Below, piece by piece: positions 10,610 through 20,400 of a DNA stretch of 64,000 bases. The notes under the pieces were generated by a model, which worked only from the letters and a program-made list of their open reading frames with translations, searched no databases and was not told the DNA's origin. The translations under genes were made by a program, and so were the position numbers. The DNA comes from Avena insularis (Eukaryota; Streptophyta; Magnoliopsida; Poales; Poaceae), in assembly GCA_023614405.1 (NCBI GenBank), contig JAJUPC010000236.1:186001-250000 (forward strand), written 5' to 3'. Every line of letters begins with the position of its first letter. The first letter of the stretch is position 1.

Positions 10610-11095
10610 GGTGTTCCACGACATTTGGATCAAGCGTTAATAAGGCCGAACCCATATATGGGTCGGTATGTATCAGTTTGAGTCGAACCGAGTCAGTTTG
10701 GGCCAAGTTATGGCTGTTTTTAGGTCCGTTTAGAGGGGAGGACGCCCCAGCCCTCATATAAACCTCCGTAGCCGTCACAAGTTAGGATTTAGACCACGTT
10801 AAAATATTTTGGAGTTGCTTCTTTCATAGAACCTCTGGAATTACCCTGTGTTCGAATCTACCAACTATAATTGAGTGTGATCTGTTGTTCCATTGGGAAT
10901 TAGTAGATTGCAGACTACTGTTCATGGTCACGGCTGCGTGCGCAAGAGTGTGGTGTTGTGAATATCCTACAAGGTTTGAGATCTATTGCTCTGGCATCAG
11001 GGATCGAGTGGGAGAGATCATAGCTACGCACTAGTTATCTATCATCCATCATCATCGCCATCCGCTTACTGAGAAGATCGGGCCACCCCATATCA
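10213..11095 (+). repeat. 3' LTR of element B
   Basis: TGATGAGGACATCC to CCCCATATCA, homologous over its whole length to 3599-4485 with scattered substitutions and small indels. It is followed by GATGC at 11096-11100, the target duplication. Confidence 0.95.
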
Positions 11096-11100
11096 GATGC

Positions 11101-12008
11101 TCTACCAAACGAAATCAAAGACTGATGCACTTGATGTGATCAAGTGAATATCAAAGGTATAGAGAGCGATCGCAGGGCACACATGTTATGTAAAGGTGGA
11201 GCTATAGGTTTGGTACCCTATCTACACCGCAAACAAGTCCTAGTGTTGATCGTACAAATACCCAAGAAACACACACAATGGAGATAAACGTGGCAAAGCA
11301 ACTTATGAAAAGGGATATTGCAATGCACAAGAGAGAACCTAGTAATAGCTCAAATAGAAAAGGCACAAGATTGCTCAATCTACTAGTGCTATACACAACA
11401 AGGCCTCCAATATTGCACACTTCTATATCTCTTTTCTTTTCTCTCTTTTTTTTGATTTTTTTCCAACTATATTACTCAATGGCGAGCACAGCAACTTATA
11501 ACAGAACTGGGCTAGATAGTCCGGTTTATATGCGCCGGAGACTCCAGTGGGGCCGGATAGTCCGGCGTGATTAGGCCGGATAGTCCGGTTTTGCCTGTCG
11601 AAATTTTTTTGCACTTCAAAACCCTAATGAGCAGCCTGTCGTTGCAAAGCAAGTAGTCTCGTGGGTACATTCCTAGGCACAGATGCTGTAGATAGGCTGT
11701 GTCTATGGTATGCAAACAAAAGGTACGCTATGTGGACTCGGAAAAACGATAAATACTTGCGAAAACGGTAACGGTGGGAACAGCGGAAAACAAGATGAAA
11801 CCTTAAACCTAGACACAAACGGAAACTAGACTCCTACGAGGAAAACCTGCAGATCGGATCTACGAGAAGATACAATCAACAACTAAAACTCGAAAATGAT
11901 GCAATCTAGTCTATGGCAAATCATTTTGTAAGGCTTTTTCTGTATAGGACGAAAACACTCTCTAATCTATGGATGGATTTGTGGATTCTTACCGAGGCAA
12001 CACTAGAA
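11101..12008 (-). other. Leader (5' UTR) of element A, right segment
   Basis: Continues the leader interrupted at 3598. It is the reverse complement of the B leader at its inner end (11101-11300), but the outer part contains three to four CCGGACTATCCGG-type near-palindromes (11510-11600) instead of the motifs seen in B. No gene is supported. Confidence 0.85.
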
Positions 12009-12020
12009 ATCTGATACCAA
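12009..12020 (-). other. Primer-binding site of element A
   Basis: The reverse complement reads TTGGTATCAGA directly inside the 5' LTR. This matches the 3' end complement of initiator-Met tRNA used by most Ty3/gypsy chromoviruses. Confidence 0.85.
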
Positions 12021-12022
12021 GA

Positions 12023-13009
12023 TGATATGGGGTGGCCCGACCTTCTCAGTAAGCGGATGGCGGTGATGATGGTGGATAATAGATAACTAGCCTGTAGCTA
12101 TGAACTCTCCTTCTCGATCCCGGATGCCAATGCAACAGCTCTCGAACCTTGTAGGATATTCACAACACCACGCTCTTGCGCACGCAGCCGTGACCACGAA
12201 TAGTAGTATGCAATCTACTAATTCCCAATGGAACAACAGATCGCACTCAATTATAGTTGGTAGATTCGAACACAGGGTAATTCCAGAGGTTCTATGAAAG
12301 AAACAACTCCAAAATATTTTAACGTGGTCTAAACCCTAACTAGAGGTCGTCCCATAGATTATAAGGGCGGCTGGGGCAGCCAGAAACCAAAACTAAACGC
12401 AAACGACTCAAACTGATACAAACCGACTCGGACCAGATTCAGTCAGCGGGTGGACACTTCGGTTGAAATCGGCCGGACAGTCCGGTCAGGCCGGACACTC
12501 CGGGTGATGTGTGCCGGACAGTCCGGTCTGGCCGGAAACTTTGAAGTTTCCAGGTGGCGTCCGTGTAGTGTCCGAACTGGCATACTGAATGTCCACGCCA
12601 GTTTGCCTCTCGACCAGGCCGAACAGTCCGGGTGGATCTGGCCGAACACTCCGGTCGTGGAAGTCCGTCTTGATGATCTTCTCTTGCGCCTTCCTCCCGC
12701 TCCTACCTCGTGCATCCTTGGGCGATCATCATGTTGGGCTTCACTTGTAGCCCTTCTCTTCCTCGCGCCATGCTTGTTTCTCCAACGAACCTGATCATAC
12801 ATAAATGCATAGACTTAGGAAGTATAAAGTTCTCATCAATCAAAGTACCAGATTCGTTTAGGAGTAAATTCACCTGTTGTTCTAGTAGCTTAGCACGAGC
12901 TCTTGTAACAGGTCCAATTCTAATCTCATTGGACTGATCCTTTCTTGCAACAGTTGTAGCATCTTCAGTAGTCATTGGGGTAGGTGTAATTGTAGGGATG
13001 TCCTCATCA
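12023..13009 (-). repeat. 5' LTR of element A
   Basis: 987 bp, TGATATGGGG to TCCTCATCA on the plus strand, the reverse complement of the family LTR. It is about 100 bp longer than the B LTRs because of an inserted block (12455-12660) rich in CCGGACAGTCCGG-type palindromes. It encodes [20 protein letters not shown] and GPVTRARAKLLEQQV on the minus strand. The adjoining GCTAA at 13010-13014 is the expected target duplication; the partner is off-window. Confidence 0.92.
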
Positions 13010-14041
13010 GCTAAAGAACACCAAAATCCGAGTTCGTATGCAAAAGTTATGCTCAAAACGATGAAACAGTTTTTTCTGTCTGCAGGGGGCGGACAGTCCG
13101 GTGCACGCAGGCCGGACAGTCCGATTAGGGCGGATATTCCGGTCCATTTAGGCCGGACAGTCCGGTCCGGTCGATCCAGAACTTCCAGAACACGAACGGG
13201 ACAGTTTTGGTGGAAAAACTCGAACCAAAACCCCAAATTGATGGGGGAAAACAAGGAATTAGGCCATGTGAACGCAGGGGAAGGTAGATCAACGAGTTTA
13301 ACAAGTAATCCATGGATCAAAACCTACCAAAACACAATCAAATCACAAATCGATCCAAAACACGAAATTGGGGCTATTTTTTTGGGGATTTTCGAATTTA
13401 TGGGGGGAAAGACCAAATCGATGAGGAATCCGTGGCAACCAAAAGCTGCTGATACCAGATGTTATGGGGTAACCCCGTGGGTGGCCCGATCTTCACGGAT
13501 CTCCTAGTCAAATCAATGGGAAAGCGAGAGGAAAGGGAGAAGGTAGCGGAAGCGAACGCACACCTCGCGAAGAACACGATGAACACATGCAAAACACACA
13601 CGATACAAGGCCGATTGCTCTCACCGGTGGCCACCGGTCCGATAGAATCCTCGCAAGGAAAGATCGGTCAACGTGCTCCCTCGATCCCACGCGGAGAGGG
13701 AAGAACACCTTGGAGCGGGTCTTGACGTCTTGGCAAAGGGACACCAATGCCAAGGCCTTGTACAACGAGGGAGGCGCGATGCAAACTCCAACGAGGTGGT
13801 GACGATAGTAGATCCCCTTTGGTAGAAGGGGATGAGGCAAAACTAGAGATTCCACAAAGGGGGTTGTCTTTAGTCGATCATCTATGCCTAAGGGATACAA
13901 TGAGGGGTGGGGGCTCTATTTATAGGCTAGCCACAAGTTCAGGGGTAGTTTGGGCATAAAACTAGGGTTTGGTGCGGAATAGAGGGGTACATGGGCCAAG
14001 GGCCCAAATGTTGGCTCGCAGGCCCATCACTTAGGCCGGAC
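13010..14041 (-). mobile_element. Element D1: leader and truncated 5' LTR (family D)
   Basis: Reverse-complement match to 14330-15390 of D2. 13010-13444 is leader with CCGGACAGTCCGG-type repeats. A primer site (complement of TGGTATCAGCAGC) is at 13445-13457. An LTR remnant occupies 13460-14041, with a TATA-like CTATTTATAG at 13915-13924. The LTR lacks its first 285 or so bases because D2 is inserted at CCGGAC. Element A is inserted in the leader. The rest of D1 must lie left of the window. Confidence 0.88.
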
Positions 14042-14898
14042 TGATGTAGCCCGTCCTGCGGATGCTACTACATCCATAACGCCAAGTCCCCAAGATCATC
14101 CCCAAGTCAACCAAGAAGATGGACCATGAGCAGCCAGCTCCAGAACGAGAGTCTCCGCCGTCATCGCCCCGGAGAGTCCGCCCGAATCCAGCAGGAGTGT
14201 CCGACCTGCCCTAGCCCGAACCTGGCGTGGACATTCATAAGGTCAAATCGGACACTTCCCGGACACCGCCCGGAGTGTCCGGCCACCTCGGACTGTCCGG
14301 TCATGCCGACTCGGACTGTCCGGCCCAAGTGATGGGCCTGCGAGCCAACAGCTGGGCCCTTGGCCCATGTACCCCTCTATTTCGCACCAAACCCTAATTT
14401 TATGCCCAAACTACCCCTGAACTTGTGGCTGGCCTATAAATAGAGCCCCCACCCCCTCATGTATCCCTTAGGCATAGATGATAGACTAAAGAAAACCCCC
14501 TTTGTGGAATCTCTAGTTTTGCCTCATCCCCTTCTACCAAAGGGGATCGACTATCGCCACCACCTCGCCGGAGTTTGCATCGCGCCTCCCTTGTTGTACA
14601 AGGCCTTGGCATCGTGTCCCTTGCCAAGACGTTAAGACCCTCTCCAAGGTGTTCTTCCCTCTCCGCTTGGGATTGACGGGAGCACGTTGACCGATCTTTC
14701 CTTGCGAGGATTCTATCGGACCGGTGGCCACCGGTGAGAGCAATCGGCCTTGTATCGTGTGTGTTTTGCGTGTGTTCATCGTGTTCTTCGCGAGGTGTGC
14801 GTCCGCTTCCGCTACCTTCTCCCTTTCCCCTTGCTTTCCCATCGATTTGACCACGAGATCCGTGAAGATCGGGCCACCCTAGAGGTTTGCCCTCATCA
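14042..14898 (+). repeat. 5' LTR of element D2
   Basis: 857 bp, starting TGATGTAGCCCGTC and ending CCTCATCA. The first third contains CCGGACTGTCCGG-type palindromes. The second half (from GCCCAAACTACCCC through TATA to the end) is clearly related to the LTR at 24246-25272 of family E. Confidence 0.88.
14434..14443 (+). promoter_or_regulatory. Probable TATA box in D2 LTR
   Basis: CTATAAATAG, conserved as CTATTTATAG on the other strand in D1 (13915-13924) and as CTATATATAG in the family E LTR (24812-24821). Confidence 0.6.
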
Positions 14899-14900
14899 TC

Positions 14901-14913
14901 TGGTATCAGCAGC
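14901..14913 (+). other. Primer-binding site of element D2
   Basis: TGGTATCAGCAGC two bases after the LTR end. The first nine bases match the initiator-Met tRNA complement. Confidence 0.8.
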
Positions 14914-16335
14914 TTTTGGTTGCCACGGTTTTCTCCTCGATTTGGTCTTTTCCCCCATAAATTCGAAAATCCCAAAAAATAGCCCCAATTTCATGTTTTG
15001 GACCGATCTGTGATTTGAGTGCATTTTGGTAGGTTTTGATCCGTGGATTACTTGCTAAACTTGTTGATCTACCTTCCCATTCGTTTCCATAGCCTAATTC
15101 CTTGATTTCCCCCCATCAATTTGAGGTTTTGGTCCTAGTTTTTCCGCCAAAACTCGTCCCGTTCGTGTTCTGGAAGTTCTGGTTCGACCGGACCGGACTG
15201 TCCGGCCAAAGCGGACCGGAATATCCGCCCCACCGGAGTTTCCGGCCTAAACTGACCGGAATATCCGGCCCTGCCGGACTGTCCGGCCTACGCGCACCGG
15301 ACTGTCCGCCCCCCTGCTGACAGAAAAATCTGCTTCACGGTTTTGAGCATAACTTTTGCATATGAACTCGGATTTTGGTGTTCTTTAGCTCGTTTTGAAG
15401 AGGAGAAGGATCTCTACATCATCATATCCATGGTTCATGCTATCTACTCCATCCAAATTCCGTGAGCAAGGCGGAATCCACCAATAAAGGGTGAAGATCG
15501 GCGAAGAAAGGTATAAACATTCCGCGACTTATCCCCACTTGCTTCCCTTTGTGAGCTACACTATCTTTGCGTTCAACAAACACCTATTGAGACTAGTTCC
15601 TCCTATGATTGCTTGGGCTATGCACATTTGATACCTTGTAGAATTCCGAGAAAAAGTTGTGAGCGCGCTATCTCATATAGTTATCTTGTATAGTTGTTGG
15701 CACAAGGAAGGGGCAAGTGAAAAATAAAAAATTAAAGAGAAAAAAATAAAAAAAGAAAAAGAAGAAAAAGAAAAAGAAGAAAAAGAGAAAGAAACAAACA
15801 AGTGCCTCATAGAATAAGAAGCGCAAGCTCGATGAACATCAAATAGGTGGTACTTATTGTGCATATCTTGTAGCCCACCAATTTTATTGCAATCGAACTA
15901 GCGTCTCTCCTTGCACTTGTGCGACATGAGCTTATAGTCTTCGCTAGGTAATAATTTGGTTCTTAGCTCACTTTCTCCGTCGCACGAGTCCCATTTATCC
16001 CACCGTGTGTGTTTCCTTATATATATTCCTTCTTGTGGATTGACTCGTTTTGCTTTGTGATCATCGTGGTTCTTTACTTGCCATTACAACATCTTGATTT
16101 CAGATTGGTTCTTGGACACACCACCTTCCATACCTATCCACCATAAGCTTTGTGTGTGTGTGTGTTTTTTAGTGGTTAGTTGGTTTTGGTGTTCTGCATG
16201 AACTTCACTTTGCTTGGTTTTGATTGCTCTCAAGTGTTGCCACTTGCACGATACTATCTTCCAAGGTAAAGTAAGGTTTGACGTTGCATTCCTAACCCCT
16301 ACCATTTCCATATACACCACTTGGTCTTGTGAATC
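14914..16335 (+). other. Leader of element D2
   Basis: No supported gene. It contains CCGGACTGTCCGG and CCGGAATATCCGG palindromes (15185-15310), an A/G-rich tract (15716-15800), a TG microsatellite (16148-16168), and segments resembling the leader of the CRM-like elements (a CACCGTGTGTGTTTCCTT-like stretch near 16000). Confidence 0.75.
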
Positions 16336-16988
16336 ATGTCTAGGAACTCCGGACCCAAGGATGATATCTATGAAGAATCCACGATGAGCCACCATGCCTA
16401 CGCCTCCACAAGCTTGGATGACATGATGGAGCACTACACCGATAATGGCTCCACATGCTTGGGTGATATGGATTTCTACAACAACAATAACCCCCAAGCA
16501 TGGAAGACTTCAAGAACGACAACGATAAGCTCCTCAAGTCGCATCGACCAAGAGGGAGCCTCCACCTCGAGAGCGCCAAGGTCCACCATCACATGGACAA
16601 GTTCGAAAGCTCCCTCAACAACTTCAAGAGCAACATGGACAACAACTTCGCCAAAACCATGAGCATGATGGCCAAGACTAATGATGCTTTGCGCTCATTA
16701 CAACGCCTCACCAAGAAGAGTGCCAAGGACAAAGAGCATCGTCGCGAGCGTCATGTGGATGACCAAGTGCGCCATCTACATCAACCTTTGGCAAGGCACG
16801 CCAATGATCTCCGTCGACACCATCATAAGGCGCCTTCAACTACTCGTGCCACCACCAAAAGGGCCCAAGAGCAAGCTCTCCTCCACGCCATCAAGCTTCA
16901 CGCCAAGAGTCTACACTTCAAGATGGAGGAATCCAAGGCCACATATGTGATGAAGTCGATCCGAGCACCGCTCTCGACAACAACATGA
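16336..16988 (+). pseudogene. Gag-like N-terminal ORF of D2, frame-shifted
   Basis: Starts MSRNSGPKDDIYEESTMSHH and then continues, after a shift near 16500, as MEDFKNDNDKLLKSHRPRGS with a long charged, helix-forming region (SLQRLTKKSAKDKEHRRER). It ends at 16988, overlapping the next ORF by four bases. The position after a primer site suggests a Gag-like or accessory protein, but no CCHC knuckle is visible and I do not recognise a known domain. Confidence 0.55.
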
Positions 16989-18013
16989 GCCTACTTCCAC
17001 CACTACCACAAGATGGCAACGACAAGGTCGAGAATGGTGAGCATGGGACTTTCCGTTCACCAAAGGAGGAGCATGGTGATGAGACAACCGAGCCTACCCC
17101 TACATGCTTGAGTGATGATGTGGTACCAATACCATGTGAGTATGAGAGCCACTTAGCCCACTTGAGTGAAAACAAGAGTGAGATGAGTGACTCCACCATA
17201 CGTGAGATTGAGTGCTTCCACTTGGAGGGCATGAGTGATACACCGAGTGAGTTGAGAGTGGTAGTTGATAGGTCATGTGAGACCACTTTGATTTCTAACG
17301 ACTTACCCTCTACCTCTAGTGTGTTTCCTCATGTTGTGCTAGGTTCCATGGATCAAGAAGCGCCAAGCTTGGAGATGATGATGCCTCCTACCAAGAAGAT
17401 GTACATGGTGGATGAAGATGATGCCATCCCCATATTGGATGAAGAAGTCGCCCACATGGAGGCCAATTCTACCACAACACCCACTTCATATGAGAGGTAT
17501 GAACAAGGTAAGAATAAGGGTGTTGATGATGCCATGATCCCACTAGTGGACATGATGACTTGTGATGATTGGCATGCTATGGATGATGTTTGTGATATCA
17601 CATATGACTCATTGGTATTTCCATGTGATACTTTGCCTTTGCATATTGTTGAGCATGTGAAATTATTTGATTGTGATGATGTTGCCATAGACATGCCATG
17701 CTCTAAACGTTACGTTGATGATATCATTGCTTGCACTTTGTTGAACAATTGCTCTTTCCAATGTTTTGCTTGCAATGATGTTACCAATGGTACCCCTCGA
17801 ACCATGCTTTATCATGAATGTTTTACAATCTCTCCCATTGCTTGCAATAAGTTGAATAATTGCTCTTTCACTTGTTTTGCTTGCAACAATAATTCTCATA
17901 TGGTTTATATTGAGATGGCCCCCATAGCTTTCTCAAATTTTGGAGATTTTGATGATTGCCATGATAAGCATGTTCCCCACTTGCATACTCACCATGATAT
18001 TTTTCATCCTTGA
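16985..18013 (+). CDS. Hypothetical acidic ORF with CSFxCFxC repeats (element D2)
   Basis: 342 codons, opening MSLLPPLPQDGNDKVENGEH. The N-terminal two thirds is acidic and low complexity, with no recognised domain. Two copies of a Cys-rich motif lie near the end: LLNNCSFQCFACN (about residue 252) and KLNNCSFTCFACN (about 290). The same motif recurs four more times in the next ORF, at roughly 36-41 residue spacing. No catalytic motif was seen. It may be the downstream part of one long retroelement protein split by frame changes. Function unknown. Confidence 0.55.
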   Translation: MSLLPPLPQDGNDKVENGEHGTFRSPKEEHGDETTEPTPTCLSDDVVPIPCEYESHLAHLSENKSEMSDSTIREIECFHLEGMSDTPSELRVVVDRSCETTLISNDLPSTSSVFPHVVLGSMDQEAPSLEMMMPPTKKMYMVDEDDAIPILDEEVAHMEANSTTTPTSYERYEQGKNKGVDDAMIPLVDMMTCDDWHAMDDVCDITYDSLVFPCDTLPLHIVEHVKLFDCDDVAIDMPCSKRYVDDIIACTLLNNCSFQCFACNDVTNGTPRTMLYHECFTISPIACNKLNNCSFTCFACNNNSHMVYIEMAPIAFSNFGDFDDCHDKHVPHLHTHHDIFHP

Positions 18014-18125
18014 TTGACACTAATGGTGATGTGCACAAGAAGGGATATGTCATGATGGATGATGTATTTCTCTACCATGCACACACGTTCTTCCTTTTAT
18101 CTATGATGTGTAGGTACCGACAAGA

Positions 18126-18716
18126 ATGTCAACCTCGGTTGAGCACGAGTTGACAAAAAGAGCTCTAGAGAGCATCCCCCACGTGAGTTCAAGATCGAAC
18201 CCAGCTCTGATACCTTTTGCATGCTTTGCATCTTTCATGTTGACAAATTGCTCTTTCCTATGGTTTGATTGCAAGCATATTGATGGTATTCTTTCACCTT
18301 TTGACAATCATGTCTCGTTGCTTTTGGATATTGATGCTTTGTGTGTTGCCACAAAAATGTTGAACAATTTCTCTTTCCGATGTTTCGTGTGCAACCATAA
18401 TGCCATTTTGAGCATGTATTGTCATGAGAGCTTCCAAGTCTCTCGTATTGTTGTTGCAACAAACATAAGGACCACTTGTTCTTTCATATGGTTTGTTTGC
18501 AAACATGTTGTTTTTGCTTCCGCTTGCGATACTCATACCCCCATGATTTTAACTTTTGATGATATGTGTATGGCATCCAACATATTGAACAATTGTTCTT
18601 TCCAATGGTTGGTTTGCACACATAATGTTGTTGCTTTGGATATTCTTCCTCATGTGTTTTTGCCGAATTCTCCTAGCTTTGCATCAAAGAAGTTGAGCAA
18701 GATTTTAGTCACTTGA
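18126..18716 (+). CDS. Hypothetical ORF with four CSFxWFxC-type repeats (element D2)
   Basis: 196 codons from MSTSVEHELTKRALES. The repeats read MLTNCSFLWFDCKH, MLNNFSFRCFVCNH, IRTTCSFIWFVCKH and ILNNCSFQWLVCTH. Each is about 13 residues long and they are spaced 35-41 residues apart, so the pattern is Cys/Phe-Ser-Phe-x-Cys/Trp-Phe/Leu-x-Cys. The paired cysteines could bind metal or form disulphides, but no family is recognised. The segment before the start resembles one near 18880, pointing to internal duplication. Confidence 0.55.
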   Translation: MSTSVEHELTKRALESIPHVSSRSNPALIPFACFASFMLTNCSFLWFDCKHIDGILSPFDNHVSLLLDIDALCVATKMLNNFSFRCFVCNHNAILSMYCHESFQVSRIVVATNIRTTCSFIWFVCKHVVFASACDTHTPMILTFDDMCMASNILNNCSFQWLVCTHNVVALDILPHVFLPNSPSFASKKLSKILVT

Positions 18717-19025
18717 TTTGAGTGCCACACCAAGACGCTTTATGGAGTTTTTGAGTTCCCACATTTGGATGATGTTCAAACGACATCCATGCACTTTGAC
18801 CTTGCATACGCATTTCGTTTGCGATACTTGAGTTGTGCTAATAGTGTTGTGAACAAGAATGGACATGCCACAAATGACATGCTCCTCTATCACACACAAA
18901 CATATGTTGCTTGGTATTTGTTGTATGAAGGTATAATTGCATACGCGTCAACCTCTATGGACAAAGAGTTGACAAGACAAATCGAAGAGAGTTACCTAAC
19001 CAAGCAGGTGTCATGCACTCATTGA
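18717..19025 (+). pseudogene. Partial repeat of the D2 ORF, broken at the satellite junction
   Basis: Frame from 18765 reads MDDVQTTSMHFDLAYAFRLR, then MLLYHTQTYVAWYLL and ASTSMDKELTRQIEES. The last two resemble FLYHAHTFFLLSMM and STSVEHELTKRALES near 18075-18165, so an 850 bp module is repeated. Coding similarity stops where the satellite begins (about 19003). Confidence 0.5.
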
Positions 19026-20400
19026 TCAAATTGAAATACTTTCATTAAATCAGCTAGCACCATTCTATTCTACGAAGATAAGCATAAATCTTGAGAACTC
19101 TTAAAATGTGCTAAACCCTAAAACCTAAACAAACCATAAAACTAAACCTAAAATCGTAAACCCTCGAGCCATAAACCCTAACCAAGCAGGTGTCGTGCAC
19201 TTATAGATCAAAATTTGAGATACTTTCAATAAATTGATGTAACCCCATTCTATTCCACGAATATAAACATAAAGCACCTTGAACATTATTGAAAATTCAC
19301 AAAACCCTAAACTCTAAACCCCTCAAACCCCAAACCCTTACCAAGCACGTAGCATGCTTATAGATCAAAATTTGATATACTTTCGTTTAATTGGTAACGC
19401 CATTCTATTCGACGAATATAAGCATAAATCTCGAGCATTATCGAAAATTCCCTAAACCCTAAACAACCCATAAAACCTAAACCCTAAAACCCCAAACCCT
19501 CAATCCATAAACACTAACCAAGCAGGTATCATGCACTTATAGATCAAAATTTAAGATATTTTCAATAAATTAGGTAACACCATTCTATTTGACGAATATA
19601 AGCATAAAACTTGAGCATTATTCTAAACTCGCTAAACCCTAAACCCTATATAACCATAAAACCTAAACTATAAAACGCTAAAACCCAGAACCCTCAACCC
19701 ATAAACCCTAACCAACCAGGTATCATGCACTTATAGATCAAAATTTGAGATACTTTTCATTAAATCAGGTAACGTCATTCTATTTGATGAATATAATCAT
19801 ATATCTTTAAGCATTATTGAAATATCGCTAATCCCTAAACCATAAACAACCCATAAAACCTAAACTATAAAAACATAAAACCCTAAATCCTCAACCCATA
19901 AACCCTAAACCTAGCAAGTACCATGCACTTATAGATCAAAATTTGAGATACTTTCATTAAATTGCGGTAACACCATTCTATTCCCTAAATATAAGCATAA
20001 AGCTTGAACATTATTGAATATCAAAAAACTTTTGACCTAAAGCCTAACCTCCTAACCCTAGAACCCTAACCTCCTAACCCTAGAACCCTAAACCCTTACC
20101 AAGCAGGTATAATGCACTTATAAATCAAAATTTGAGATACTTTCATTAAATTTGATAACGCCACTCTATTCCATGAATATAACCATATATATAAAGCTTG
20201 AACATTATTACTGAAAATTCGCTAAACCCTAAAACTTAAACAATCGTAAACCCTAAATCCCTAAACAACCCGAAACCCTTAATCATGAAACCTCAACCCC
20301 TAAACCCTAAAAGCCTAAACCCTAAAATCCTAAACCATAAACAATGAACCCCTAAACCCTCAACCCAAAATAAACCATGAACCCTAAACTTAACCCTAGG
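19003..20400 (+). repeat. Satellite-like tandem repeat with telomere-like blocks
   Basis: Seven diverged units start with ACCAAGCAGGTRTCATGCAC at about 19003, 19182, 19339, 19516, 19709, 19905 and 20097 (157-196 bp apart). Each unit has a conserved part (GATCAAAATTTGAGATACTTT ... ACCATTCTATTC) followed by a variable run of AAACCCTA-like heptamers. The heptamers are irregular, so this is not a true telomere array. A single diverged unit recurs at 48635-48735. Confidence 0.85.

Larger units (their letters stand above)
3599..11095 (+). mobile_element. Complete CRM-like Ty3/gypsy retrotransposon (element B)
   Basis: About 7.5 kb with both LTRs (887 and 883 bp), both starting TGATGAGGACATCC and ending CCCCATATCA. 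It has a degraded initiator-Met-type primer site, gag, protease, RT, RNase H, integrase and a polypurine tract, flanked by GATGC duplications. The LTRs differ by roughly 30 positions by eye, so the insertion is not brand new. Assignment to the CRM/centromeric lineage rests on sequence type and the LTR-encoded tail and has not been tested with an HMM. It is defective: indels in RT, a nonsense codon in integrase and a frameshift near the integrase end. Confidence 0.95.
14042..19003 (+). mobile_element. Element D2: non-autonomous-looking LTR retrotransposon (family D)
   Basis: LTR at 14042-14898, primer site at 14901-14913, leader to 16335, then a gag-like ORF and further ORFs to about 19000 with no RT, RNase H, integrase or protease motif that I can recognise. 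The 3' LTR is absent: satellite-like sequence takes over at about 19003. CGGAC at 14037-14041 precedes the LTR and is the likely left target duplication. Confidence 0.8.

Noticed and set aside
15716..15800. A/G-rich tract as an origin or polypurine tract
   Set aside because: It lies in the leader far from an LTR border and a similar tract is in the E leader; low-complexity leader sequence is the simpler reading.
19003..20400. Telomere array or chromosome end
   Set aside because: Heptamers are irregular and confined to part of a 160-195 bp unit, with ordinary repeat DNA on both sides.
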